Positions 40,192 to 49,110 of a stretch of 64,000 nucleotides of DNA are shown piece after piece. The stretch covers positions 124,001-188,000 of the forward strand of contig NZ_JBITMQ010000009.1 in assembly GCF_044466355.1 (NCBI RefSeq). Reading direction: 5' to 3'. Source of the stretch: Actinophytocola sp044466355 (lineage in GTDB: Bacteria; Actinomycetota; Actinomycetes; Mycobacteriales; Pseudonocardiaceae). The notes beneath the pieces are model-generated. The model had not been told where the DNA came from. It worked only from the letters and a program-made list of their open reading frames with translations, and made no database searches. Position 1 is the first letter of the stretch; every line of letters begins with the position of its first letter. Position numbers and translations under genes: made by a program.

Positions 40192-42786
40192 CTACGGCAG
40201 GATCTCGACGTAGCCGTTCGTGCCGTTCACGCGGATGCGCTGGCCGTCCCTGATCAGGCGGGTGGCGCCCGACACCCCCACGACGGCGGGCAGCCCGTAC
40301 TCCCTGGCCACCACCGCGCCGTGGGTCATCAGGCCACCGACCTCCGTCACGAGCCCCTTGATGGTCACGAACACCGGCGACCAGCTCGGGTCGGTGAACG
40401 CGGTGACCAGGATGTCGTCCGATGCCAGGTCGGCCGCCGCCAAGTCCAGGACGACGCGGGCACGGCCTTCGACGGTCCCGCTCGACACCGGCATCCCGAC
40501 CAGCGCACCGGCCGGGGCGTCCGCGCGCCGGTAGCTGCCGACCACGGCCTCGCCGTCGGACGTGAGCACCCGGGGCGGGGTGAGCGCCTGGTACGTGGCG
40601 AAGTCCTCCTTGCGCCGCCGGATGAGCTCCTCGTCGACCTCCCCGCCCCGCGCGACCTCGTGGAGTTCGGCGAACCTGAGGTAGAACACGTCCTCCCGGT
40701 CGCGCAGGACCCCTGCACGCACCAGCCGGTCGGCCTCCGCGAGGATCGCCTGCTTGTAGATGGAGTACCGGCTGACCATGCCGTACTTGGGGTACTCGCG
40801 GAACCCGATGAACGTCCGGACGCGGTCGATCATCGCCTTGGTCTCCTCGGCTTTCCGCTCGCCGTCGGGAAGGGCACGCAACCGCGTCAGCACCTCCTGT
40901 TCCTTGGCGGCCGCCTGTCGTCGCCCCTCCTCGAAGCGGCGACGGCTGGCGCCGGGCTCGAAGGTCTCGACGTTGCCGAGGAGCACGGGCACGAGGGCGG
41001 TCGGGTGTTCGCGCCACCTCGGCCTCGTGATGTCGATCTCGCCGACGCAGCGCATGCCGTACCTGTCGAGGTAGCCCTGGATCGCGTCCCGTGCCTCGCG
41101 GCCGCCGGGCAGCCCGGCCAGCTCGTCGACGAAGTCGTCGTTCTCGACGCCCCGCAGGAAGGCCACGACCTGCGGGTGCGGGCGGATCACGTCCGCGACG
41201 TCCAGCAGGTCGAGGCCCATCTCCGACGTGACGTTGCCCGGCGCGGACAGCGTGAGCGTGTCGGCCGCGTTCTCCTCGCCCAGCCACTCGCGCAGGTGCT
41301 CGTTGAGCCAGGTCGTCGCGTCCTGCGCCGCGATGATCGCGGGCAGGCTCCTCGGGTCGAACAACAGCGCCCGCAGCTCCTCGAAGTCCGCGAGGATGAA
41401 GTCGAACAGCTCCGGTCCCTTCTTCGCCTCGATGTCGCGTGCGACGGCGGCGAGGGACGCCCGGGTCCTCCCGATCAGCTCGTCCACGATGGACGGATCG
41501 GCGTCGAGGTGCGGCGTCGGGACGTCGCCGACGAACCGGGGGCCTTCGTCGGGCGCCAACGGCACGAAGTCGCCGCGGTCGAGGACGGTCCGCATCGCGT
41601 CCCTCATCAGCGGATCGGACGTCCCCATGGCCGCGAGGAACCGGTCGCGGCTGGTCGTTCCGGCCAGGACCGGGGCGACGTCGACGAACAGCCGCCCGCC
41701 CGCCTCGGCCATGGGCCGCCGGGTGGTCAGCTGCCACACGGACAGGCCGAGCGGCTTCAGCGGGTCGGTCATCATCTGCTGGTGGCCGACGGAGACGTAG
41801 ACGTGGTTGCCGTCGTCCTCGCTCTCCGGGATGGGGAACAGCGTGGTGATCGCCCTGCTCTGGACGATCTGGAAGCCGCCGTCCGCCAGGCACCACTCGA
41901 TGTCCTGGGGTCGGCCGAAGTGCGTCTCGATCCGGCGGCCCAGCTCCGCGAGCGCCACCACCTGCTCGTCGGTCAGCGCGGGCCGCTGCCGCGCCGACGG
42001 CTCGACCGCCTCCTGCCGCGTCCCGCCGCCCGGCACGGCGTGGACGGCCAGTTCCTTGGCGCCGATCGTCTTCGCGACGACCGCGCCGTCCCGCACCTGG
42101 TAGCTGTCCGCGTTCACCAGCCCGGAGACCAGCGCCTCACCGAGCCCGAAGCTCGCTTCGACGGTGGTGATCTTCCGGTTGGACGTGACCGGGTCGGCGG
42201 TGAACAGGATGCCCGACGCGTCCGGCGTGACCATCCGCTGCACGACCACGGCCATGGTGACCTCGCGGTGGTCGAAGCCGTTCCGCAGGCGGTAGGTCAC
42301 GGCCCGCTCGGTGAAGAGCGAGGCCCAGCACGACCTGATGTGCTCGAGCACGGCCGTCGCGCCCACGACGTTCAGGTACGTGTCCTGCTGCCCCGCGAAG
42401 GAGGCCGCCGGCAGGTCTTCCGCCGTCGCGCTGGAACGGACCGCGTAGGCGGCGTTCTCGCCCAGCGAAGCGAGTGGGCGGACGAGCACCGCCGCCATGT
42501 CGTCCGGAATGGCGGTCTTCTCGATGACGCCACGGGTCTCCGCACTGAGCGCGCCGATCGCGTCCCTGTCGTCCGGGTCCGGACGCGACAGCCGGTCGAG
42601 CAGATCGTCGAGCGCCGGCACGTCCGCCATGACCCGCCGGAACGCGTCCGTCGTCACGCAGTAGCCGGGCGGCACCTCGATGCCGTCGATCCGCGAAAGC
42701 TCCCCGAGGTGCGCGCCCTTGCCCCCGACGACCGCCACCTGGCGGGCGTCGACCTCGTGGAAACCCAGCACGTACTGATGTACCAC
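40192..42786 (-). CDS. rph: Rifamycin phosphotransferase Rph
   Basis: 864 residues, the family's normal length. Three parts: an ATP-grasp domain (about 1-315; VGGKGAHLGELSRI, AVRSSATAEDLPAASFAGQQ, ILFTADPVTSNRK, and IEWCLADGGFQIVQSRA), a rifamycin-binding helical domain (about 330-750), and a C-terminal swivelling phosphohistidine domain with TEVGGLMTHGAVVAREYGLP (catalytic His near 822). It uses ATP to phosphorylate the ansa-chain hydroxyl of rifamycins, inactivating them. GTG 42786 follows GGGGAG. The region upstream carries a palindrome with the RAE core. The family is distinguished from PEP synthase by its order and the match to known Rph proteins, from memory. Confidence 0.92.
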   Translation of the reverse strand: MVHQYVLGFHEVDARQVAVVGGKGAHLGELSRIDGIEVPPGYCVTTDAFRRVMADVPALDDLLDRLSRPDPDDRDAIGALSAETRGVIEKTAIPDDMAAVLVRPLASLGENAAYAVRSSATAEDLPAASFAGQQDTYLNVVGATAVLEHIRSCWASLFTERAVTYRLRNGFDHREVTMAVVVQRMVTPDASGILFTADPVTSNRKITTVEASFGLGEALVSGLVNADSYQVRDGAVVAKTIGAKELAVHAVPGGGTRQEAVEPSARQRPALTDEQVVALAELGRRIETHFGRPQDIEWCLADGGFQIVQSRAITTLFPIPESEDDGNHVYVSVGHQQMMTDPLKPLGLSVWQLTTRRPMAEAGGRLFVDVAPVLAGTTSRDRFLAAMGTSDPLMRDAMRTVLDRGDFVPLAPDEGPRFVGDVPTPHLDADPSIVDELIGRTRASLAAVARDIEAKKGPELFDFILADFEELRALLFDPRSLPAIIAAQDATTWLNEHLREWLGEENAADTLTLSAPGNVTSEMGLDLLDVADVIRPHPQVVAFLRGVENDDFVDELAGLPGGREARDAIQGYLDRYGMRCVGEIDITRPRWREHPTALVPVLLGNVETFEPGASRRRFEEGRRQAAAKEQEVLTRLRALPDGERKAEETKAMIDRVRTFIGFREYPKYGMVSRYSIYKQAILAEADRLVRAGVLRDREDVFYLRFAELHEVARGGEVDEELIRRRKEDFATYQALTPPRVLTSDGEAVVGSYRRADAPAGALVGMPVSSGTVEGRARVVLDLAAADLASDDILVTAFTDPSWSPVFVTIKGLVTEVGGLMTHGAVVAREYGLPAVVGVSGATRLIRDGQRIRVNGTNGYVEILP

Positions 42787-42812
42787 TATCTCCCCTGTCC
42801 CCTGCTGCTGCG

Positions 42813-42828
42813 CCTGCGTTTTCGCAGG
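42813..42828. promoter_or_regulatory. Small hairpin in the rph leader
   Basis: CCTGCG-TTTT-CGCAGG (six-base arms, 4-nt loop) lies about 27 nt upstream of the rph start, inside the presumed untranslated leader. Role unknown. Confidence 0.35.
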
Positions 42829-42859
42829 TCCTGAGCTCTAGGCGGGAGATTCTGCGCCA

Positions 42860-42890
42860 CACCCCGGGTCTTGCCGCAAGACCCGGGGTG
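42860..42890. promoter_or_regulatory. Rifamycin-associated element (RAE)-like palindrome upstream of rph
   Basis: A perfect 15-1-15 inverted repeat centred at 42875, with core CTTGCGGCAAG. This core is the hallmark I recall of the 19-bp rifamycin-associated element found before rifamycin-inactivating genes in actinomycetes and responsible for rifampicin induction. It lies 74 nt upstream of rph, beside a -10-like GTATAG at 42897-42892 (minus strand). Because purA ends just upstream on the same strand, the palindrome could also act as its terminator. Confidence 0.75.
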
Positions 42891-42926
42891 CGCTATACGT
42901 TGAAGAGGGCGGGAAAGCCGTGTGCG

Positions 42927-44216
42927 TCAGCCCGTCATCGAGTGGCGGACGATGGTCTGTTCGCGGCCCGGGCCGACGCCGATCGCCGAGAACCTCGCGC
43001 CCGACAGCTCCTCCAGCCGGTGGACGTAGGCCTGCGCGTTCGCGGGCAGCTCCGCGAAGGTCCGGCACTTCGAGATGTCCTCCCACCAGCCGGGCATCTC
43101 CTCGTACACCGGCACGGCGTGGTGCACGTCGGTCTGCGTCATCGGCATGTCCGAGACGGTCTCGCCGTTCACCTTGTACGCCACGCAGATCGGCACGCGG
43201 TCCAAACCGGACAGCACGTCGAGCTTCGTGAGGAAGTAGTCGGTGATGCCGTTCACGCGCGCCGCGTACCGGGCGATCACCGCGTCGAACCAGCCGGTGC
43301 GGCGGGAGCGGCCCGTGGTCACACCGAACTCGCCGCCGGTCTTGCGGAGGCGCTCGCCCATCTCGTCGTGCAGCTCGCTCGGGAACGGGCCCGAGCCGAC
43401 GCGGGTCGTGTAGGCCTTCAGGATGCCGATCACCGTCGTGATCCGGGTGGGGCCGATGCCGGAGCCCGCCGACGCGCCGCCCGCGGTCGGGTTCGACGAC
43501 GTCACGAACGGGTACGTGCCGTGGTCGACGTCCAGCAGCGTGCCCTGCGAGCCTTCGAGCAGCACCGTCTCGCCGCGCTCCAGGGCCTGGTTCAGCAACA
43601 GCCGCGTGTCGGCGATGCGGTGGGCGAACTTCTCGCCGTACTCCAGCACCGAGTCCACGACCTGCTCCGGGTCGAGGCCCTTGCGGTTGTAGACCTTGAT
43701 GAGGATCTGGTTCTTGACGTCGAGCGCGGCCTCGACCTTCTGCCGCAGGATCTTCTCGTCCAGCAGGTCCTGGACGCGGACGCCGACGCGGGAGACCTTG
43801 TCCTGGTACGCCGGGCCGATGCCGCGGCCGGTGGTGCCGATCTTGGCTTTGCCCAGGTAGCGCTCGGTGACTTTGTCGATCGCGACGTGGTACGGCATGA
43901 TCAGGTGCGCATCGGCGGAGATCAGGAGCCGCGACGTGTCCACGTCCCGCTCCTCAAGGCCCGCCAGTTCGGTCAGCAGCACACCTGGGTCGACGACCAC
44001 CCCGTTGCCGATGACGTTGGTGACGCCGGGGGTCAGGATGCCCGAAGGGATCAAGTGGAGGGCGAAGTCCTGTCCGTCAGGGAGCACCACCGTGTGGCCG
44101 GCGTTGTTGCCGCCCTGGTAGCGCACGACCCACTGGACCTTCTCGCCCAACAGATCCGTTGCCTTGCCCTTACCTTCGTCGCCCCACTGGGCGCCGATGA
44201 GCACGATGGCCGGCAT
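42927..44216 (-). CDS. purA: Adenylosuccinate synthase
   Basis: 429 residues. Landmarks: MPAIVLIGAQWGDEGKGKATD (GTP P-loop), GGNNAGHTVV, TTGRGIGPAY near 130, and the signature region PTAGGASAGSGIGPTRIT near 270. It converts IMP and aspartate to adenylosuccinate with GTP. GGGGAG lies 8 nt before ATG 44216. Divergent from an unknown gene at 44306; a hairpin lies between the two. Gene order with rph downstream suggests rph may receive some read-through. Confidence 0.98.
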   Translation of the reverse strand: MPAIVLIGAQWGDEGKGKATDLLGEKVQWVVRYQGGNNAGHTVVLPDGQDFALHLIPSGILTPGVTNVIGNGVVVDPGVLLTELAGLEERDVDTSRLLISADAHLIMPYHVAIDKVTERYLGKAKIGTTGRGIGPAYQDKVSRVGVRVQDLLDEKILRQKVEAALDVKNQILIKVYNRKGLDPEQVVDSVLEYGEKFAHRIADTRLLLNQALERGETVLLEGSQGTLLDVDHGTYPFVTSSNPTAGGASAGSGIGPTRITTVIGILKAYTTRVGSGPFPSELHDEMGERLRKTGGEFGVTTGRSRRTGWFDAVIARYAARVNGITDYFLTKLDVLSGLDRVPICVAYKVNGETVSDMPMTQTDVHHAVPVYEEMPGWWEDISKCRTFAELPANAQAYVHRLEELSGARFSAIGVGPGREQTIVRHSMTG

Positions 44217-44252
44217 GTGAAACTCCCCGATGTCAACGGAACACGAGTGGAC

Positions 44253-44274
44253 GCATTTCGGATGGGCGAAATGC
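44253..44274. promoter_or_regulatory. Inverted repeat between purA and the divergent gene
   Basis: GCATTTCG-GATGGG-CGAAATGC (8-bp perfect arms, 6-nt spacer) is centred in the 89-bp divergent gap, a location suited to an operator for both genes. No regulator is assigned. Confidence 0.45.
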
Positions 44275-44305
44275 CGGTGATTGAGCGTAGACCAGGAGGC
44301 CCGGG

Positions 44306-44959
44306 ATGGGTGCGCTGATACTGGGTTGCGGACCCGCCGTCACCAGCGGTGACTGGCGAAAACTGGCCTCGGCCTCGGGATCGGGGGCGCACGAGATCCC
44401 CGCCACACCCAGCAAGAACGACATCGACCCGCTGCTGAAGAACGACGACGTGGACCGGGTGGTCGTGCACGGCACCGACGCCGACCTGGCCGCCGTCGTG
44501 CTCCGCCTCATGCGCACCGAACGGGTGGACGAGCTGATGGTCGGCTTCGTGCCGGTCGACCGCAAGCAGTCGCATGTCGCCCAGCTGTGGGGTTTGCCGG
44601 TCGACGGCGTGGATCTCGCGCTCACGGGCAGTGACCGCAGCCTGCCGCTCGTCCGGGACGACAACGGCGGGGTGCTGCTCGGGCTCGGGGTGGTCGCGCC
44701 CGCCCGCGGCACCGTGTACTGCGACGACGCGGTCGCGCTGCGTGGTGACGCGTCGCGGATCGAGGTGACGCCGGGGCCCGCCGGGGTGTCGGTGAAGGTG
44801 GCGCGGGGCCGGTTCCGCAAGCCTGCCGTGTTCGAGGGCCGCGCGGTGCAGTTCGGCATCGACGAGATCCACCCCGTCCGGGACGGCGTCGAGTACCCGC
44901 GCGCGGTGACGCGGTGGACCTGGTACCGGCACACCGAGGACCTGCGCGCGATCTGCTGA
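44306..44959 (+). CDS. Conserved-looking hypothetical protein next to purA
   Basis: 217 residues, soluble, no signal peptide. I do not recognise the family. The N-terminal half has Rossmann-like alternation (VDRVVVHGTDADLAAVVLRLMRTERVDELMVGFVPV), and the C-terminal half ends in RFRKPAVFEGRAVQFGIDEIHPV, RDGVEYPRAVTRWTWYRHTEDL. Its tail is loosely reminiscent of diacylglycerol-kinase-like proteins, but the nucleotide-binding motif is not seen. AGGAGG lies 6 nt before the ATG. From memory, the divergent purA neighbour in Mycobacterium tuberculosis (Rv0358) has similar length; homology could not be tested. Confidence 0.75.
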   Translation: MGALILGCGPAVTSGDWRKLASASGSGAHEIPATPSKNDIDPLLKNDDVDRVVVHGTDADLAAVVLRLMRTERVDELMVGFVPVDRKQSHVAQLWGLPVDGVDLALTGSDRSLPLVRDDNGGVLLGLGVVAPARGTVYCDDAVALRGDASRIEVTPGPAGVSVKVARGRFRKPAVFEGRAVQFGIDEIHPVRDGVEYPRAVTRWTWYRHTEDLRAIC

Positions 44960-45025
44960 GCAACGTTCTTGCCCGCCCGCGCAGCGCCGCCTGACGCGCC
45001 ATGGGCGCTGTTCTGCAATGGCGGC

Positions 45026-45853
45026 ATGAAGCTACGAATCGCACTGCTTGCCGCCCTGCTGGTGGCTGTGCTGCCCGGGCAGGCGGACGCGGCACCGGCC
45101 GACACGATCTCCGCCGACCGCGCGACCGTGCGCGACTACCCGGGCCGTCTGGTGCTCGCGAACGCGACCAGGGGCGACGCCGTCGAGGTGCAGGGCTACT
45201 GCGGGGAATGGGTGCGGATCCGCGTGTCCCCCGGCCACGCCATGGCGACACCGGTCGGCTGGGTCCTGCGCGGTCACCTGACACGCGCGAGCCAGTCCGG
45301 TGGACTGGACGGGGTACCGGAACGCTGCGGGGACGACGCCGAGCGCTGGCGTGACTGGGTGGGTGCGATCAACGCGCCGTTCCGGTCGCTGCGGCAGGTG
45401 GACGGGCTGTGGCGGCGGATCACGTTCGGCACCGGCGTGAACCTGGCCGCGGGCTGTGTGCTGTCCCTCAACTACACCCGTGTCGCCGACGGACCGGACC
45501 GCGTCGATCCCGCACAGGCCGTGCCCGGCCTGGACATGACGAAGGTCAGCTACCGGTACGTGACCACGGACGGCGCGGTCGCGCTGGTCGCCGCGCCGCG
45601 GCCCGGCGCCTCGTACAACGTGTGGGGCTTCGTGCCGTCGGAATGTCTCCAGCCGAAGCACCGCGACCACGTGTACTTCGACGAACCGGTGGTGCAACTG
45701 CAAAATATTTCCGGACTCCGTACCGGTGTCGGCTACTCGGATGAGACCATCCGGGCACGCGGTTGCACGGGCGCGCTGGTCAGCCCGACGCAACCGCGGT
45801 TCGGCTACTGGGTGGATCCGGTTCCGGCCAATCGGCCGCCCTGCCCGGTGTAG
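45026..45853 (+). CDS. Secreted protein of unknown function, SH3-like N-terminal region
   Basis: 275 residues. The signal peptide is MKLRIALLAALLVAVLPGQADA. A beta-rich N-terminal region (DRATVRDYPGRLVLANATRGDAVEVQGYCGEWVRIRV, WVLRGHLTRA) resembles SH3b wall-associated modules. The C-terminal region has many Trp/Cys (GCVLSLNY, GLRTGVGYSD, RGCTGALVSPTQPRFGYW). No catalytic residues are obvious. ATG 45026 lies 66 bp after the preceding stop; a perfect terminator follows. Confidence 0.72.
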   Translation: MKLRIALLAALLVAVLPGQADAAPADTISADRATVRDYPGRLVLANATRGDAVEVQGYCGEWVRIRVSPGHAMATPVGWVLRGHLTRASQSGGLDGVPERCGDDAERWRDWVGAINAPFRSLRQVDGLWRRITFGTGVNLAAGCVLSLNYTRVADGPDRVDPAQAVPGLDMTKVSYRYVTTDGAVALVAAPRPGASYNVWGFVPSECLQPKHRDHVYFDEPVVQLQNISGLRTGVGYSDETIRARGCTGALVSPTQPRFGYWVDPVPANRPPCPV

Positions 45854-45861
45854 GTCGATCC

Positions 45862-45904
45862 CGGTGGTGGCGGGGCCGCGAGGGGGTTCCGCCACCACCG
45901 TTTT
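45862..45904 (+). terminator. Strong rho-independent terminator
   Basis: CGGTGGTGGCGG at 45862-45873 pairs perfectly with 45889-45900 around a 15-nt loop, followed by TTTTCC. It lies 8 nt after the stop of the secreted protein gene, and is the clearest T-tailed terminator in the window. Confidence 0.88.
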
Positions 45905-46007
45905 CCTCCGATCTGCCGGTGGCGACTCGTCGCTGACCCGTTCGGCCCCGGCCGAAAGTCGCTTTCCCGAGTGTTTCCCTGACGGTCATTGCCCCTGGTG
46001 ATCGCGG

Positions 46008-46028
46008 TGTCGCACAGTCGGTGCGACA
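46008..46028. promoter_or_regulatory. Inverted repeat upstream of the secreted HNH nuclease
   Basis: TGTCGCAC-AGTCG-GTGCGACA (8-bp perfect arms, 5-nt spacer) ends 20 nt before the start codon, and TGACGGTCA at 45980-45988 is a second short palindrome. An operator or leader hairpin is possible. Confidence 0.45.
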
Positions 46029-46048
46029 ACTTCACTTCTGGAGGCGCG

Positions 46049-46678
46049 ATGTCGGGGAAAGCACTCGTCGCCTCGCTGGTACTCGCTGCCGGGGCCGTGG
46101 TCGGTCTCGGGAGCGGGACGGCGAGCGCGACCCCACCAGGCATACCGGATCCGGCGACGGCGGCGAGTGAGCTCGCGGCGCTGACGGTGGCCCCCGAGGG
46201 TTCCATGGACGGCTACGACCGCGACAAGTTCCCGCACTGGCACACCGTCGAAGGTGCTTGCAACACAAGGGAAATGGTGCTGCAGCGGGACGGTGACGGC
46301 GTGGAGGTCGGCGACGACTGCGCCGCCACGTCCGGGTCCTGGACCAGCCCGTACGACGGCGGGACGTGGACCGAAACGTCCGATGTGGACATCGATCACA
46401 TGGTGCCGCTGGCGGCGGCGTGGCGGTCCGGCGCCGCGGACTGGACCACCGACGAACGCGAGGCGTTCGCGAACGACCTGGACTCCCCGCAGCTGTGGGC
46501 GGTCACGGACAACGTGAACCAGTCCAAGAGCGACCAGACGCCGGACCAGTGGAAGCCGCCGCTGGAGTCCAACTGGTGCCAGTACGCCAGCGCGTACACG
46601 CACGTGAAGTACGACTACGGCCTGACCGTCACGGACGCGGAACAGGGTGCGCTGGAAGAGATGCTGGCGACCTGCTGA
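46049..46678 (+). CDS. Secreted HNH endonuclease (DUF1524/GmrSD C-terminal type)
   Basis: 209 residues. The signal peptide (SGKALVASLVLAAGAVVGLGSGTASA) is followed by a nuclease domain. The metal/catalytic core is SDVDIDHMVPLAAAWRSGA, with the DHxVPL His and Asp, and the distal ANDLDSPQLWAVTDNVNQSKSD with the Asn/Lys of the HNH fold. It should cut DNA outside the cell. ATG 46049 has TGGAGGCG upstream. Such secreted nucleases are common in actinomycetes and likely serve nutrient scavenging or competition. Confidence 0.88.
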   Translation: MSGKALVASLVLAAGAVVGLGSGTASATPPGIPDPATAASELAALTVAPEGSMDGYDRDKFPHWHTVEGACNTREMVLQRDGDGVEVGDDCAATSGSWTSPYDGGTWTETSDVDIDHMVPLAAAWRSGAADWTTDEREAFANDLDSPQLWAVTDNVNQSKSDQTPDQWKPPLESNWCQYASAYTHVKYDYGLTVTDAEQGALEEMLATC

Positions 46679-46681
46679 CAC

Positions 46682-46720
46682 GAGAAAGGGCCGCTCACGC
46701 GCTGTGGGCGGCCCTTTCTC
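46682..46720. terminator. Bidirectional terminator between the HNH and DUF3151 genes
   Basis: GAGAAAGGGCCGC at 46682-46694 pairs perfectly with 46708-46720 around a 13-nt loop. The AAA and TTT stretches in the arms suit termination in both directions, and the two flanking genes converge. Confidence 0.83.
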
Positions 46721-46727
46721 CGTGTTC

Positions 46728-47147
46728 TCAGGCGAGGCCGAGCTGGGCGGGTGCCTCCGGGTCGGAGTCCGCCAGGAACTGCGTGCAGCGCTGGAACTCC
46801 TCGGTCTCCCCGATGGCCTGTGCGGCGCGGGCGAGCGCCGCCAGTGCGCGGAGGAAACCGCGGTTCGGGCGGTGGGCCCACGGGACCGGCCCGTGCCCCT
46901 TCCAGCCCGCGCGGCGGAGCTGGTCCAGACCGCGGTGGTAGCCGGTCCGCGCGTACGCGTAGGCCGCGACCGGGTTGTTCTCCCGCAACGCCAGCTCGGC
47001 CAGCGCCGCCCAGCCCTCCGAGAAGTCCGGCCACTGGGTGACGACCTTCGCGGGCTCGGTGCCCGACTCGATCGCCGCCTGCGGTTCCGGTCGGTCCGGC
47101 AGGTGGGTGGCGGGCGGGCCGCCGAACAGGTTCTCCTGCAACGTCAT
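46728..47147 (-). CDS. DUF3151 protein
   Basis: 139 residues, soluble. Matches the actinobacterial DUF3151 pattern: NLFGGPPATHLP, WPDFSEGWAALAELAL, YAYARTGYHRGLDQLRRAGWKGHGPVPW. TPR-like helices; function unknown. It begins 5 nt after the fba stop on the same strand, so the two are co-transcribed, an arrangement close to Rv0363c/Rv0360c of M. tuberculosis as I recall it. Confidence 0.88.
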   Translation of the reverse strand: MTLQENLFGGPPATHLPDRPEPQAAIESGTEPAKVVTQWPDFSEGWAALAELALRENNPVAAYAYARTGYHRGLDQLRRAGWKGHGPVPWAHRPNRGFLRALAALARAAQAIGETEEFQRCTQFLADSDPEAPAQLGLA

Positions 47148-47152
47148 GGCTC

Positions 47153-48187
<1,035 letters not shown>

Positions 48188-48272
48188 CGGTACGTCCTCC
48201 TCATGGCTGGACAGGGCTGCCGTGGCCGATCCTACGAGCACGGAGTCGCAGCGCGTCGGGAGGATGACCGAT

Positions 48273-49100
48273 TCAGAAGGAGGTACCCGACCGTACCGGC
48301 GCAAGCGCCCGCAAGACGTCCATTTTGTCCGGGTTCAGGACCTGTAGCGCCACCTCGTCGGCGCCCGCGTCCCAGTGGGCGGCGATCCGCTCGCGGATGG
48401 CGTCCGCGTCGCCCCACGCGACGAGCGCGTCGACCAGCCGGTCGCTGCCGCCGTCGGCCAGGTCCGTCTCGGTGAACCCGAGCCGCAGCCAGTTGTTCGT
48501 GTAGTTGGTCAGCTGGAGGTACATCGCGAGGCGGTCCCGGGCGAGCGCCCTGGCCTCCTCCGGGTCGGTCGACAGGACGACCTTCTGCTCGGGCACCAGC
48601 AGCTTCCCCTCGCCGAGGATCTCCCGTGCGGCGGCGGTGTGCTCCGGGGTCGTGAAGTACGGGTGCGCGCCCGCGGTCCGGTCCCCGGCCAGCCGCATGA
48701 CGCGTGGCCCCAGTGCCGCCAGCACGCGGCCCGACTCCGGCACGCCACCCTCGTCGAGACCGTCGAGGTAGCTCACCAGGCGGTCGTAGGGCTTGGTGTA
48801 GCGCTCGCCGACGAGCTGGCGGTGACCCGCGCCGACACCGAGGAGGAACCGGCCGGGGTGGGCCTCGGTCACGCGCCGCCAGGCCACCGGGTCCGGCTCG
48901 CCGTCCCACACGTTGACGATCCCGGTCGCCGCCTTCAGCGTGGTCGACGCGGCCAGGGCCGGCTCGACCACCGAGAGGTCGGCGGCGGGCGACGCGCCGA
49001 ACCACACCCGCTCGTAGCCGAGCCGCTCCAGCTCCGCCAGCGCTTCCGGGTCACGCATCCACGGGGACGCGTGGTCCCACACACCCAAAGTCTTCGACAT
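48273..49100 (-). CDS. F420-dependent LLM-class oxidoreductase
   Basis: 275 residues, TIM-barrel luciferase-like protein. Landmarks: ASPWMRDPEALAELERLGYERVWFG, VVEPALAASTTLKAATGIVNVW, HPGRFLLGVGAGHRQLVG, and WGDADAIRERIAAHWDAGADEVALQVL. F420 dependence is typical of the family in actinomycetes; substrate unknown. ATG 49100 has TAGTCT 7 nt upstream (49113-49108), whose TAG is the stop codon of the upstream phosphatase gene, so the gene may have its own leaderless promoter inside the operon. Confidence 0.87.
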   Translation of the reverse strand: MSKTLGVWDHASPWMRDPEALAELERLGYERVWFGASPAADLSVVEPALAASTTLKAATGIVNVWDGEPDPVAWRRVTEAHPGRFLLGVGAGHRQLVGERYTKPYDRLVSYLDGLDEGGVPESGRVLAALGPRVMRLAGDRTAGAHPYFTTPEHTAAAREILGEGKLLVPEQKVVLSTDPEEARALARDRLAMYLQLTNYTNNWLRLGFTETDLADGGSDRLVDALVAWGDADAIRERIAAHWDAGADEVALQVLNPDKMDVLRALAPVRSGTSF

Positions 49101-49110
49101 GTATCGAAGA

